64,000 nucleotides of DNA from Narthecium ossifragum (lineage: Eukaryota > Streptophyta > Magnoliopsida > Dioscoreales > Nartheciaceae), in assembly GCA_963920575.1 (NCBI GenBank), contig OY986967.1, forward strand, positions 4,695,869 to 4,759,868. Reading direction: 5' to 3'. The translations under genes were made by a program, and so were the position numbers. The notes under the pieces are model-generated. The model was not told the DNA's origin. It saw only the letters and a program-made list of their open reading frames with translations, and ran no database searches. Shown piece by piece: positions 15,001-26,000 of this stretch (its first letter is position 1; the number at the start of each line of letters is the position of its first letter).

Positions 15001-18000
15001 CAATGGAGCCATGAGAAATCATCATAGATTCTTTTGTGAATTAATGGTGATTGCATGTAGCTTCTCATCAATTAGCATGGTTTCCCAAGTTTTTTGCCCT
15101 ATATTACATGTTATTTTCCTTGTTTTTTTTCATGTGTTTAACATATTACTGATTTGTATCCGTAGGGATAGGTGCACGTTTCGCGCTCTGGGTCATTTTT
15201 TATTTAGCTAACCTCTTCCATACTGTTACCGGCACTCATTATGCCTTTTAATACAACGGTGAATTGTGCATTGAGAAAGCTACCTGACATTTTAAAAATA
15301 TCATAGAAGCCTACAGATTGTTAGGCTTCTACCACGAGAGGTGTACTACCAACTAGTATTGAAACTAGGGATTGAAACTTGCAATTTTACAAGGTCTCCA
15401 AAAAATTGGATGCATTGTCTCTAAAATAGGAGGAATTAGAGAGAACTTACAGCCTGCCTTCCAGCAGAGATATGAGGTTAATTTCACAATTTTGTTCGAT
15501 AATTCAGTCTTTTTATTATGCTTACTGTTGCTTGTGATGATAGTGAGTGCAGCTTTAGTGGGGCATCAAATAAAAATGCAACTTAAAAGACAAAGAAACT
15601 CTGGAGCAACTATTTAATTATCCAGATCTGTTAATATGGAGATTAAAAGGCCAATGAAGATTGTTCTCATAGGGCAAGTTAGGCAGGTGACATGAAGTTT
15701 GTTATTTTTGCATGATTTTGACAGCAAATAACTTTATACAACCCACAAGTCTGCTTGTCCTACAAGGGAAATGAAGTGCTGAAATGCAGGTCCTGAAGTA
15801 AAGTGGGAAGTATCTGTGATAAGTTTGGTATATTCAAGCTTAGGAGTTTTAACAGTAGAGGTTGAACAAGTAGAAAACCAACTGACATGATACTGGCAAA
15901 TTTCAGTTTTGTTTACACATCGAAAAGTGCCTTTCCTAATGCAGATATTTTTCTTATGTAATGCTACTAAGTAATTGTCCATGAGTCTTACATGTAAGCT
16001 GCGGGGTTGTCCTAGTCTCGAATATTAACGGTCTTTTAAAACTATTCTTGTTCAGCAATTTTTCTGTTGATTCTATTGTTGTTTTGCTTGGCTTACTTCA
16101 TACTTAAAGCTAAAACTGTTGCTTCTGGATTCATTTTTAGTATGAAATGGTTTAGGGAGCTGGCAATCAATTCATTACTGCTATCAAAGGGTTATAAGAG
16201 TTGATACCTGATCTGACCTGCAAATATTGTTGACATATCATAGCTGTTGCTCTCTGAGCTCATCTGTCAATACTATCTGCTGTTTTGCAGGGTTCGATTT
16301 CATTATGGTCATCCAGATGTGTTTGATAGGATATTCCACATTACTAGGGGTGGCATTAGCAAAGCATCTCGCGGAATCAATTTGAGCGAGGACATCTTTG
16401 CTGGTCATTTCTGTTTCCAAGTTATCATCTAATATGAAGATTTCATGTCAGGTTCATCACCTGAATAGTCATTTATTGCTTTCAGGTTTCAACTCGACAT
16501 TAAGACGTGGAAATGTAACACACCATGAGTATATCCAGGTTGGAAAAGGCCGAGATGTGGGGCTTAACCAAATTTCTCTCTTTGAAGCAAAAGTGGCATG
16601 TGGTAATGGGGAGCAAATACTCAGCAGGGATATCTATCGCTTAGGCCATCGGTTTGACTTCTTCCGTATGATGTCATGCTACTTTACGACTGTGGGGTTT
16701 TATTTCAGCTCAATGGTACTTCTATGCTTTTACAATTCAGATCATAACCTTTCAAGAAATGAAAATTTTAGCTTATCTTACCTGCTAGATTTAACCAAAA
16801 ACATCTAGCTGTGGTTCTGAATCTTATGAAAATTTACTTTAGTAGTTACATAGATTATAAGCTTCTTTTGGTGACTTATTTGCTAGTAGCTGAATCATAT
16901 TCTAAATCATGTCCATGCAAATATGCAGATGGTCGTGTTTATAGTCTATGTTTTCTTGTACGGAAAACTTTACTTATCACTAAGCGGACTGGAGAAGGCC
17001 ATTGTAAGGCAAGCGAGGATGCGAGGGAATGGTTCTCTTGAGTCAGCTATGGCATCACAGTCTGTGGTTCAGTTAGGTATGTTGATGGCCTTGCCCATGG
17101 TCATGGAGATTGGGCTGGAACGAGGATTTAGAACCGCAATGGGTGACTTCATTATCATGCAGCTTCAGCTCTGTGCAGTTTTCTTCACATTCTCTCTTGG
17201 AACCAAGTCTCATTATTTTGGCCGAACTGTCCTGCATGGCGGTGCAAAATACAGAGCCACAGGAAGAGGCTTTGTTGTCCGACATGAAAAGTTTGCAGAG
17301 AATTACAGAATGTATTCAAGGAGCCATTTTACGAAAGGGCTAGAGTTGATGGTATTGCTGATAGTTTACCAGATATATGGGGCTGTAGCAACTGACATGA
17401 CAACTTATGTGCTCCTCTCAGCATCTATGTGGTTCCTAGTTGCCGCTTGGCTATTTGCGCCATTCCTATTTAATCCATCAGGATTTGAGTGGCAGAAGAT
17501 AGTGGAGGACTGGGATGACTGGACCAAGTGGATTAACAGCCGGGGCGGCGTTGGTGTGCCAGCAAACAAAAGCTGGGAGTCCTGGTGGGAGGAGGAACAG
17601 GAGCACTTGCAGTACACAGGATTCATGGGGCGTTTTTGGGAGATTGTATTGTCTCTGCGCTTCTTCCTTTTCCAGTATGGAATCGTTTATCATCTGCATG
17701 TCGCTAATGGCAATAAAAGCATCATTGTAAGTAGTCAATCTCATCTTAATTTTAGTAGATGATGCCTGTTCTTTTGCTTTTTTTAATTACATCACTGGAA
17801 GCTCTAAGTCTAGGAGAGGGCACATGCAACTCTCATTTAGAATGAGAAGCTTGGTGAGGAAAACAATACAATTGAGGATGTTCAGTTGGTTCTTCCAACT
17901 GAAGATGCTTGTTTAGTAGCCAGAAAACTAAACTAGCAATGATATGAAACTTGGTTTTGTCTGTTTTTACGTGCCAAATTTGATCTTGTGCTCAGGTGTA

Positions 18001-18730
18001 TGGACTGTCCTGGCTGGTGATCGTTGCGGTGATGCTAATTTTGAAGGTGAACTGCTGACTTATTGGTCATATGGCATTAATTCCTGCTTCCGATTTTGTT
18101 CCTGTACTAAAAAAGTGCTTATCTATTTCAGGTCGTATCCATGGGCAGGAAGAAGTTCAGCGCCGACTTTCAACTCATGTTCAGGCTGCTCAAATTGTTC
18201 CTGTTCTTTGGCTCCGTAGGAACTCTAGCCACCCTGTTCACTCTTCTTAATCTAACGATAGGCGACATTTTTGCCAGCATTCTTGCCTTCATGCCAACAG
18301 GATGGGCGTTGTTGCAGGTAATACATGTTGCTAATGTATTAGCTACGACTATGACTGAGCAAAATTTACGCTTGGTAAACAAAAAGTCTTGAAACCAATA
18401 GACGGGCATGGTCATAAAAATCTTTCTATCTCTAAAGATGTCCATAGCTAGTCACATTGAGACATTTGCATAATTTTTTCATTCTTGTATTTGGAGCAGA
18501 TCTCACAGGCATGTAGGCCAGTGATGAAAACTCTGGGGCTCTGGGGATCTGTCAAAGCTCTGGCCAGGGGATACGAGTACATGATGGGGCTGGTGATCTT
18601 TACTCCCGTGGCCATCCTGGCCTGGTTTCCCTTCGTTTCTGAGTTCCAGACAAGGCTGCTCTTCAATCAAGCCTTCAGCAGGGGTCTGCAGATTTCTCGT
18701 ATTCTGGCCGGCGGGAAGAAAAACAAGTAG
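2..18730 (+). CDS. CALS5: Callose synthase 5 (1,3-beta-glucan synthase), 5'-truncated by window edge
   Basis: Makes callose (1,3-beta-glucan) from UDP-glucose at the plasma membrane; the Arabidopsis family member CALS5/GSL2 builds the callose wall around pollen mother cells and tetrads. Assignment rests on continuous similarity to CALS5 across all exons (e.g. [24 protein letters not shown], final [15 protein letters not shown]), the FKS1/glucan synthase catalytic region, the RATG element in exon 38 ([10 protein letters not shown]), and hydrophobic clusters in exons 12-19 and 37-41. Visible exons: 2-82, 1070-1191, 1261-1357, 1458-1568, 1728-1856, 1958-2050, 2807-2898, 2992-3118, 3224-3361, 3444-3520, 3626-3713, 3797-3925, 3997-4111, 5055-5389, 6064-6116, 6217-6277, 6389-6470, 6555-6604, 6753-6839, 7512-7634, 7718-7812, 7906-7990, 8070-8230, 8936-9059, 9161-9255, 9368-9491, 9564-9715, 10763-10872, 10989-11114, 11192-11260, 11352-11559, 12274-12385, 12473-12592, 12713-12828, 12910-12993, 16291-16403, 16486-16715, 16929-17726, 17996-18046, 18132-18317, 18500-18730. 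These give 1859 residues in phase; the family is about 1920, so about 70 N-terminal residues are outside. Oddities: GC donor at 2051, GA donor at 7813, an 18-bp duplication in exon 31. Many exons make this a CALS1-8-type gene rather than an intron-poor GSL. Confidence 0.95.
2051..2806 (+). other. CALS5 intron 6 with GC-AG splice sites
   Basis: Exon 6 ends AACAAG and the intron opens GCATGT, ending AATGCAG before exon 7. The reading phase (phase 0, ...PEPLNK then LDDRAV...) only works with this boundary, and it matches the family protein. GC donors preceded by AAG are a known minor class of U2 introns. Confidence 0.85.
7813..7905 (+). other. CALS5 intron 21 with a non-canonical GA donor
   Basis: Protein continuity needs exon 21 to end ...GATAG at 7812 and exon 22 to start GGAAATGG at 7906 (SD-R-EMDLL). 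The bases after the exon are GAAAGG, where the normal donor would be GTAAGG. The acceptor (GTGCAG) is normal. Retention of the intron runs into an in-frame stop at TGCTAA (7871-7876 area). Confidence 0.7.
11396..11431 (+). repeat. 18-bp tandem duplication inside CALS5 exon 31
   Basis: Two adjacent 18-bp copies (11396-11413 and 11414-11431) differ at one base and encode EKKSQR twice. Arabidopsis-type CALS5 has a single EDKKSQRS here. The change is in frame and adds six charged residues in the cytosolic catalytic loop. Confidence 0.85.
12994..16290 (+). other. CALS5 intron 35, 3.3 kb, expanded
   Basis: By far the longest intron of the gene; most others are 70-1000 bp. It holds the palindromic ATCGGTAG repeat block at about 14150-14530 and otherwise AT-rich sequence without a recognisable coding domain. 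Short open frames inside it (for example near 14505-15000) have no family resemblance and are treated as chance. Confidence 0.8.
14151..14531. repeat. Nested palindromic repeat block, MITE- or foldback-like
   Basis: The motif ATCGGTAG or its complement CTACCGAT occurs more than a dozen times, mostly as short palindromes such as ATCGGTAGCCCACTACCGAT. Spacers repeat too (TTCATCTATCC and its complement GGATAGATGAA; ATACATTCA). The outer arms pair: CACATGCCACGATCGGTAG at 14184 onward against CTACCGATAGGTGGCATGTG ending near 14528. The whole block could fold into a long hairpin. I see no clear target duplication. Confidence 0.75.
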
Positions 18731-20098
18731 ACTGCCCAGAAACCACCTTAGGAAGGGGTGGGGAAGGGGTGCGGAGAAAGGTGCAAGTTTGGAAGGAATG
18801 GAATACACCAGGTGTGTTGATGCTACTTGTATTCCCGAGGGACAAAGCAGCAATGTATCTCGCCGGATGATCTTTCGCGTTGATATTTTGTACTCGTATA
18901 TAAATTTGTATGTAATCCATTCAATATAGCTACATGGCGGATTGTTAATTGATATCCTAAATGAAGAGGATGTAATTGTTTTTTTGGTGACTACTATATC
19001 ATTGGTCATCAATGCAAAAGATAAATAAAGCTCGCCCTGTGAATTGAACCGATGGTTGATACTCTACCGTAGAGAGTGGAGAGCGGTGTGATTGTGTGAA
19101 GTACTGCCAAAGCTTCAGCTAGCAGGTTATATAAGATTAGTGGAAAGTGGTGTGAAGAAGCACTGCCAAAGTGACAATGGTTGATATACTTTGAATGCTA
19201 TCGCTGCAATAACTACATTCTTTTTGCTTTTGTTGTTGTGGGAAAATTTGCTCCTGCATACCCTCTTCCAACAGTTGACTATGGAATTACAACTGAGGGG
19301 CGTTTGGTCTCGAAATTTTTTTCATTTTTTTCGTTCTCTATTTTCATTTTTTGTTCCTTCAGTTTTTTCAGTTTTAGGAAATGTGTTTGGTTTGGAATAT
19401 TGAAAAAGCTATTTTTTGAAAAATTAAAACAGAAAAGTTTAAAAGGACAATTTGGTCTTTCTATATTTTCCAGAACACATGTTCCTTGTTTTGTAGAAAA
19501 TATTTTTAAAAGACAAACTTGACACATTTTCAGCAATTTTTGTGTTTTCGCTTTCATGACAACAGAAAATGGGCAAACCAAACAGCCCATTCTAGAATGA
19601 TCAGTGAAGATGGGTCGTTGGGCCCTTCTCTTCAGTTCCTGTTTTCCTTTAAATTAATCAAGACGTTAACATATACTAGCTGGGTTTTAAGGTGAACTAT
19701 GCACAAACAAGAAGCATGCATGCATACCAGCACTTCAGCGCACAGCGATCCTTCTAAGTATCATACATACATCATGTGTGAGACTTATGCTCTTTAAACC
19801 AACAACTCAAATTAGTTGTACCAAACACCATAATAGTTCATCAGAAAGGGTGAGCTTGATGACATTAATTCACCACAAATTACAAGCGCTTATGTTCTTC
19901 ACCTGCTTCACCCTTAATATATTGATCAACTGACCCATAAAAGCTAATTCCACTATCGTATAAAATATTTAATCAGCTGTACATGGATACACGCCAGACT
20001 TCCACTGAAGAATGTTAATAATTATATACAAAGCAGGCTTGACATGATATAAACAACTTGCATATATAGGTATTCTGTCTTTTTTTCTTTTTCTTTTT
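18731..20098. other. CALS5 3' UTR and tail-to-tail spacer to VPS15
   Basis: Both neighbouring genes end here. AATAAA at 19023-19028 is a possible CALS5 poly(A) signal, with no stronger candidate. A low-complexity T-rich stretch (19315-19380) lies inside a possible MITE at 19297-19588. No coding sequence recognised. Confidence 0.6.
19297..19588. mobile_element. Possible small non-autonomous DNA transposon (GTTTGGT-type ends)
   Basis: The left end reads GGGGCGTTTGGT and the right end ACCAAACAGCCC, forming imperfect terminal inverted repeats about 290 bp apart. The interior is AT-rich and non-coding. I could not define a clean target duplication, so the superfamily is left open. Confidence 0.4.
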
Positions 20099-23000
20099 CT
20101 ATTTCCACACCTTGATGGCACCATCTCTGCTACCGGATATCAAGAGCCTCTGGTTCAACTTGACAGAAGCCAATGAGAGGACAGAGTCCCGATGGCAACC
20201 TGCAGAATCGGTAGCAGCCACAGCAAGAAGGGCCTTTTGTGTCAACTTCGTTTCTGCAGGCTGCTTATTCAGTTCCTGTAAAAAAAAAAAAAAGAGAGAA
20301 GTAAAATCCTTCTGTATGTCAAATTAACACTCAGCTCAAATTCAAATAGTTATTTCTGGACTGTTTGTCTAGCTACAATGGTACTAATGAGCCGATAAGG
20401 CCGCAAAAGATAACGAATAATTCTCTAGATGTTCACCACCGAACGGTTATAGCTCAACCATTGGTATGATTTTATGAGCTAACGCTGTAGACATAAAACC
20501 AGTGTCAACACTCAAGTTGCACTTCCTGCTAGTGCTACATAACAAAACTTCACAGATCTACAAATTGATTTCCCACAAAAGAAGTCATCAATCAGGGAAG
20601 AAAACCAATTCAGTTTTGTAATTCATGTCAGATGCCACGGATTACATTGAGGTCTAGTTGATGATAATGATTGGAAAACAAGCTGCGCCGTCTACTCAAA
20701 AAGCAACAACTAGAGTTCCTTGTGCAACAAAGGGGGCGTTTGGCGGACGCGGGATCCGGCGAATCCAAGGGATCTTCGGATGCGGGGATTCCGGATCCTG
20801 CGGATCCGGCCATTTGGCGCCGATTCGGGATCCGCGGGAGCGGATTCTGCGGATCCCGACGCGCCAAATGCCCCCAAAGTAAATAAAAGAAGTTGTTGTT
20901 ATATGCATGCATTGAAAAATCAAGCACGGACATCCTGCTTAGAACTTGCTATTATTAAACTCAACAATGTTGAAATGTAAGGGCTAGATATAATAAATTT
21001 ACCCGCACAATTTGTACCCCAAAATTTGATCTGACATCATAGTACTCATCATTTCCGACGCCTTTTGCCGATGGACCACAAACAGAATAACTTCGAGCAG
21101 GACTGCGAGCAACATCAGGAAACCAGACTTATAAACAGGTTGAATCATCACTTAACATTGAGCAATCAAAAGTACAAACCATAATTTTTAAATTATAACC
21201 TTGTGTGATCCCAATATCTAATTTTCAGATCAGTTCCACCAGTCAACAAGTCTCCCCCTGGCAAGGGAAGCAATGAACGGACACCTGGAACACGAGGGAA
21301 AGGTTCTTGTAACTCGCCGGTTCTGTATTTGGACTTAATATTTTGTTTCACATCCTGTTTAGAACTAGGCTTGCTAGGCCTTCCCAATGCCACTGGAAAG
21401 TTGGAGATATCAGGATCACCCTCGCCACTTGGTATTCTGTATACCTGCAAACAGACATTTGACAGCTGTCATTGATCACAATAGTCCACAAAAGCAGAAA
21501 ATCCATACTCCCCCTTCCCTTTTCTCCCTCCTCTCTCTCAGACACATACACAGACACACCACAAAAGCAAAAGCCTCCCCCCTCCCTCCCAACATATATC
21601 ACAAGCAACTTTTGCTGACCCAAATCTCGAGATCTAGCAGTATCAAGTACATTTTACCTATCAATAAAATTATTTGCTATCACATTTATTACAGGTTTCT
21701 TCTGTCTATAAAGCATGAATTAGCCAAGTCCGTAACCTAAAATAGAAATGCTAATGCTCTTGCAAGTACCTGGTGGCAGCTTCCATTTTCTGCATTCCAG
21801 AGGGAAACTTCATTAAAGCCAGCAGCAACATAAAACAATGGCCTTGCAACTGCAGAGTTGGAGTTTGAAGGTGGAATAAATACGCACATTCTCTCCACAG
21901 GGCACACTGCAGAGTATTGCCATGAATTGACAGGCAAAAGGAATCTCATATCCCAGAGTGTAAGCACCCCTCTCGAAGAACCTGAAACAAACCAATTCCC
22001 ACAATGACCCATGACAAGTGATGAGATATGTCCCTCCTCAGGAATAGCTTTAGATGTCCATGCTTCAGTATTTGTCCTCGTATCCCACAGATGGATTCCG
22101 CAACGTTGAGTGCTGTACAGAACTGTCTGGCTGATATAGCTGTCACTGCTGCAGTTCAAAAGGCTGAGAATTGCACCTTCCCCCACCTCTTTCTTCTTAA
22201 TATCAACAATACCTGAGTACCTTTCGACCACACTATCCAACCCTCTTGATATGTAATCAACAGAGAACAAGTGTACTGTCCCATCACACGCACCAACAAC
22301 TACTTGAGCTGTGCCACGAAGCATAGCAGCACACAAAGCCTTGCTGCCATCCAGAGTGTAAGTTAACCTAGATCTAAAAGAGATATCCTTTTCTAATTTT
22401 CTAGTATCCCATATTTTGACTGTTGAGTCATCTGATACAGTAATAAAGAAACTGTGGTCAGCTGATATGGTTATATCATTCACTGCAGAACGGTGCTCTT
22501 GGAGATGTGCCACCAGTACTCCACGAGGCCTCCATCCTGTGTCAGGAACTGATGATGCTTTTGCCAAGGATTGCAATCCACCCATATCAGATGACGAGGC
22601 ATCATCTCCAGCTATATATGAGCTCCCTTTCAAGGCATCAGATAAAGAGACATCTTGGAATCTGCTTGTTATATATGCAGATTGATCATCTTCTCTGGCC
22701 TCTGCATCTAGTGTTGATCTGGACAGGTGCTTGGAGTAATTGCTAACATTGAGGAAAGAGCCTGAAACCAGCTTAGGAGGAACAGAACCAGACAAACCAA
22801 TTGACTTATTGACAGCATCTAACCAAGGTGTAGATGATGAAGCAATTCCCAAAGAACTCCGATGGAATGAAGAATCCACCCCCCCAGGCACTGCTCCCAC
22901 TTGACGCTTGTCTGTGCAAAAGGAGTAGACGGGAATGCCTTCAGATGGTTCATCACAGAGAAAACTGGTTCCAGCACTGACATGTGGAGAAATTAAGCCA

Positions 23001-26000
23001 GAAAATAGTAACTTGTCGGAACCAATAGAATCCTTAATGTCAACTGCACCAGAGGCACTGTAGAAAGAACTTCCTGCTTTTATTTGGTTAATATCTTCGG
23101 TAATTGGAGAATATGATTTCTGTGTTGTACCGCTTGCATACTTGCCGCCCTGTGGGCTGGATTCTTTAACATTTGGGCTCTTCATGGGATTTGAATCTCT
23201 GGATATCCTCCTATTTTGTTCAGCAGTTTCCCATGGGCCAGGAGAGTTGTACCATATCTTCCTCTGTCTCTCCAGCATGTCTGCACCTTTAGCATTCTCC
23301 AGAACTTGATAAAACACCAATTTTGAGACAGGAGGCTTGAGACACGAAAGAAGAGAGGACTCTGACGATAGAGAAGCTGGCTCCCTATGAAGAAAAGGAC
23401 GTAAAACTGGACAAAGGTAAACATAAGAATCAGTTGGCCCTAAACTCTCGCTGCTTGCTGCAATAAAAGCAACGGCTGACCTCCTTACCCACTGAACTGG
23501 ATAACATAGCAAAGGAAAAGCTCGTTCAATCATGCCAAGAAGTGTTCTTTTCCTAAGGAATCCACTTCTGCATAGCATGGTTAAGCATTCCAATCCATTG
23601 ACAATTACAGGCACCATTGGGTCACTTAAAGCTTGCTCAATGTAAGGTAAAAGATATTCCTCAACACTTCGTTGACCAACAAAGTAGCACACGAAGACAA
23701 TTTGGCCATAAAAAACTGCCCTGAGTTGCTCATCTCGGTCATTAAGAAAAGCTGGGAGGATAGGTAGCAAAAAATCATTACTTTGCTTCTGGCCAAAGAA
23801 GTAACACAAATGACCAATATCCTGCAGGAGAGCTCTCCTGATATTTGGAGTTTGCTTAAGACCCATTACTAGTTCTTGAATAATTTCGGCGATTGATTTC
23901 CTCAGCAGGGAAAGTTGAGCGTCAATGCTATCACCTTGCTTCTTCTTACCAGAAGATTCTTGAGGAGATTGTGGTCTCTCAGGTTTATTTGATTTATCAA
24001 TAAGACCTGCCCCAGGTGAGCTCTGTAACTGAATCAATAATCTATGAGCAGTCAGTGCAATCTTGAAAATGTTGCTTGTATAACAGATCCTCACACTTTC
24101 CTCCGGATCATCAGGGAGCATAGACAGCATAGGAAGAATGTACTCGGTAAAAATCTTTGCCTCACTAGGAGGAAAGACACGGACTAGTGGCAAAATATCA
24201 CATAAAGTATCCAAAGCAGCACAACGCACAATTGCAGCTGGATCTGATAGCATTGCAATAATGTAGGGAAGCACGTGCTGCAACCGATCCTCATCATGAA
24301 TGTACAAGGAAGAAGATTTAAGTAGAAGTACCCCTTCTCTTCTCAATTGTGGCTGCTTCACGCTTCGAATGCACGAGCAAAGCAACGATGCAATCAGAAC
24401 CATTCCGTCACAACTCAGCTGGCATTCTGTTTCTGGGCATAAGGGCATCTTGTTCGCATCCAATTCACTATCATATCCCCCTATCAGACAATTCAAGTCA
24501 CTTTGAAGGATCTTCTGAAGAAGGGGGCTTTCTTTCACCCCATATCGTCTAGATGTTGTTCGAACTAACTCATTCGGAGATCGCACTATGGAATGATTTG
24601 TGTGTTTTTGAGTACAGTCGGTGCCGTCCATATCATTCAAATGTGGCCATCCAGACAGGATGTTACTCGGCTTCGCCTTTGTGTGTGAATAATGGTATTT
24701 ATCTTCTACTTCATTGAGAAGGGAGGCAATTCCTCTGACAAGTTGAGATTGGCCATCAACTAATCTGTTCTCTCCTCCTTCATTCCTTGAACAACCGTCA
24801 TAAGAATCTAGACTCAGCTTCCCACTTTCTATAACTTGAGAGGCTTCGTTACTTGTAGGGCTGGAATCTTTGCCCGACTCGGAAAGAATCTCAGTTGCGT
24901 TACCACTGATCATTTGCCTGTGTATCTCCTCAAAAGCACTCTGTGTTACTGCTACCTACATAAAAAGCATTAGCTGTAGACTATGAATTTCTGTTTTTCA
25001 AGACTCAAATTTGTAGAAGTTGAAATCATAAAGACTTCTTACCCTTGTATCTGAGTCGAGAGGAATCATGCAAGAAAAGAACTTATGAAGAAATGGTGAA
25101 AAATAGTTGGGAAATACAATGGATGCATAGCTCTGCAGATAGCTTTCACATGATAGTCTTGACTCTGGGTCTAACTGAATCATATGAAGTATCATATTCC
25201 GAATTCCAGCATCTTGTATCTGCATGTTGTAGCAATTATGTACAACTCTCCAGTAACAGAGTTAAAGTAGCAGAGCTAAACCTACAATGCGCACTTCAAA
25301 ACACGCCAAGTTCCTTAAAGAGTTACAAAGTCGACATAATACTCTAACAACGAAATGTAGCAAATCTGTATAATACAAGCACCTTTTCAAGAGATTGATT
25401 AGGATCATATTGTCCACGACGGTAAGCAAGTAACTGGGACAACTCAAAAAGTGATTGCCTCCCAAGGAAAAGTTCAGCAATAACACACCTGGGGGAAGCA
25501 TAAGATAGGTTATATGACTTAAGCCAATAACAACTGACATTTTGTCTAGATAAAGGATGGAGATTCTGATAATCGCAATCGCGAAAAGAAGCATCCCCCT
25601 ACAAACACTTGGTTCCACTAGAGGTCTCCAAAACAGAACATTCTCAAATGGGAAGATATGTACAATAGGGAAGAGCAAGCTGATAATACAAAGAATTGGA
25701 ACCAACGGTTCAATCGCTTGTATCTTCCTTCAGAGCCCAGTCATTAAATGCAGCAATAAACAAAAACATTTTCCAAGTTTAGCATTTTAAATCAGCTAAA
25801 AGCCTAAAACTATAAAAGCAAAAACTTGGTGATTTTTATTCTGATTAACTGCAGAGTGCCATATTACACAAACATTACAGGCAGTTGCCTTCTCACATAA
25901 CAATCGTAATGAAAAGTTTAAAAGTTCAAATAACAGAAGAAATAAATACCCAAGAGAGAAGATGTCCATAGATGGCTTCAGAGCTGCATCTGATGTAATT

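Noticed and set aside
12994..16290. Several open frames of 60-95 codons in CALS5 intron 35
   Set aside because: They sit in the palindromic repeat or in AT-rich sequence, share no family resemblance, and exons 35 and 36 join in phase without them.
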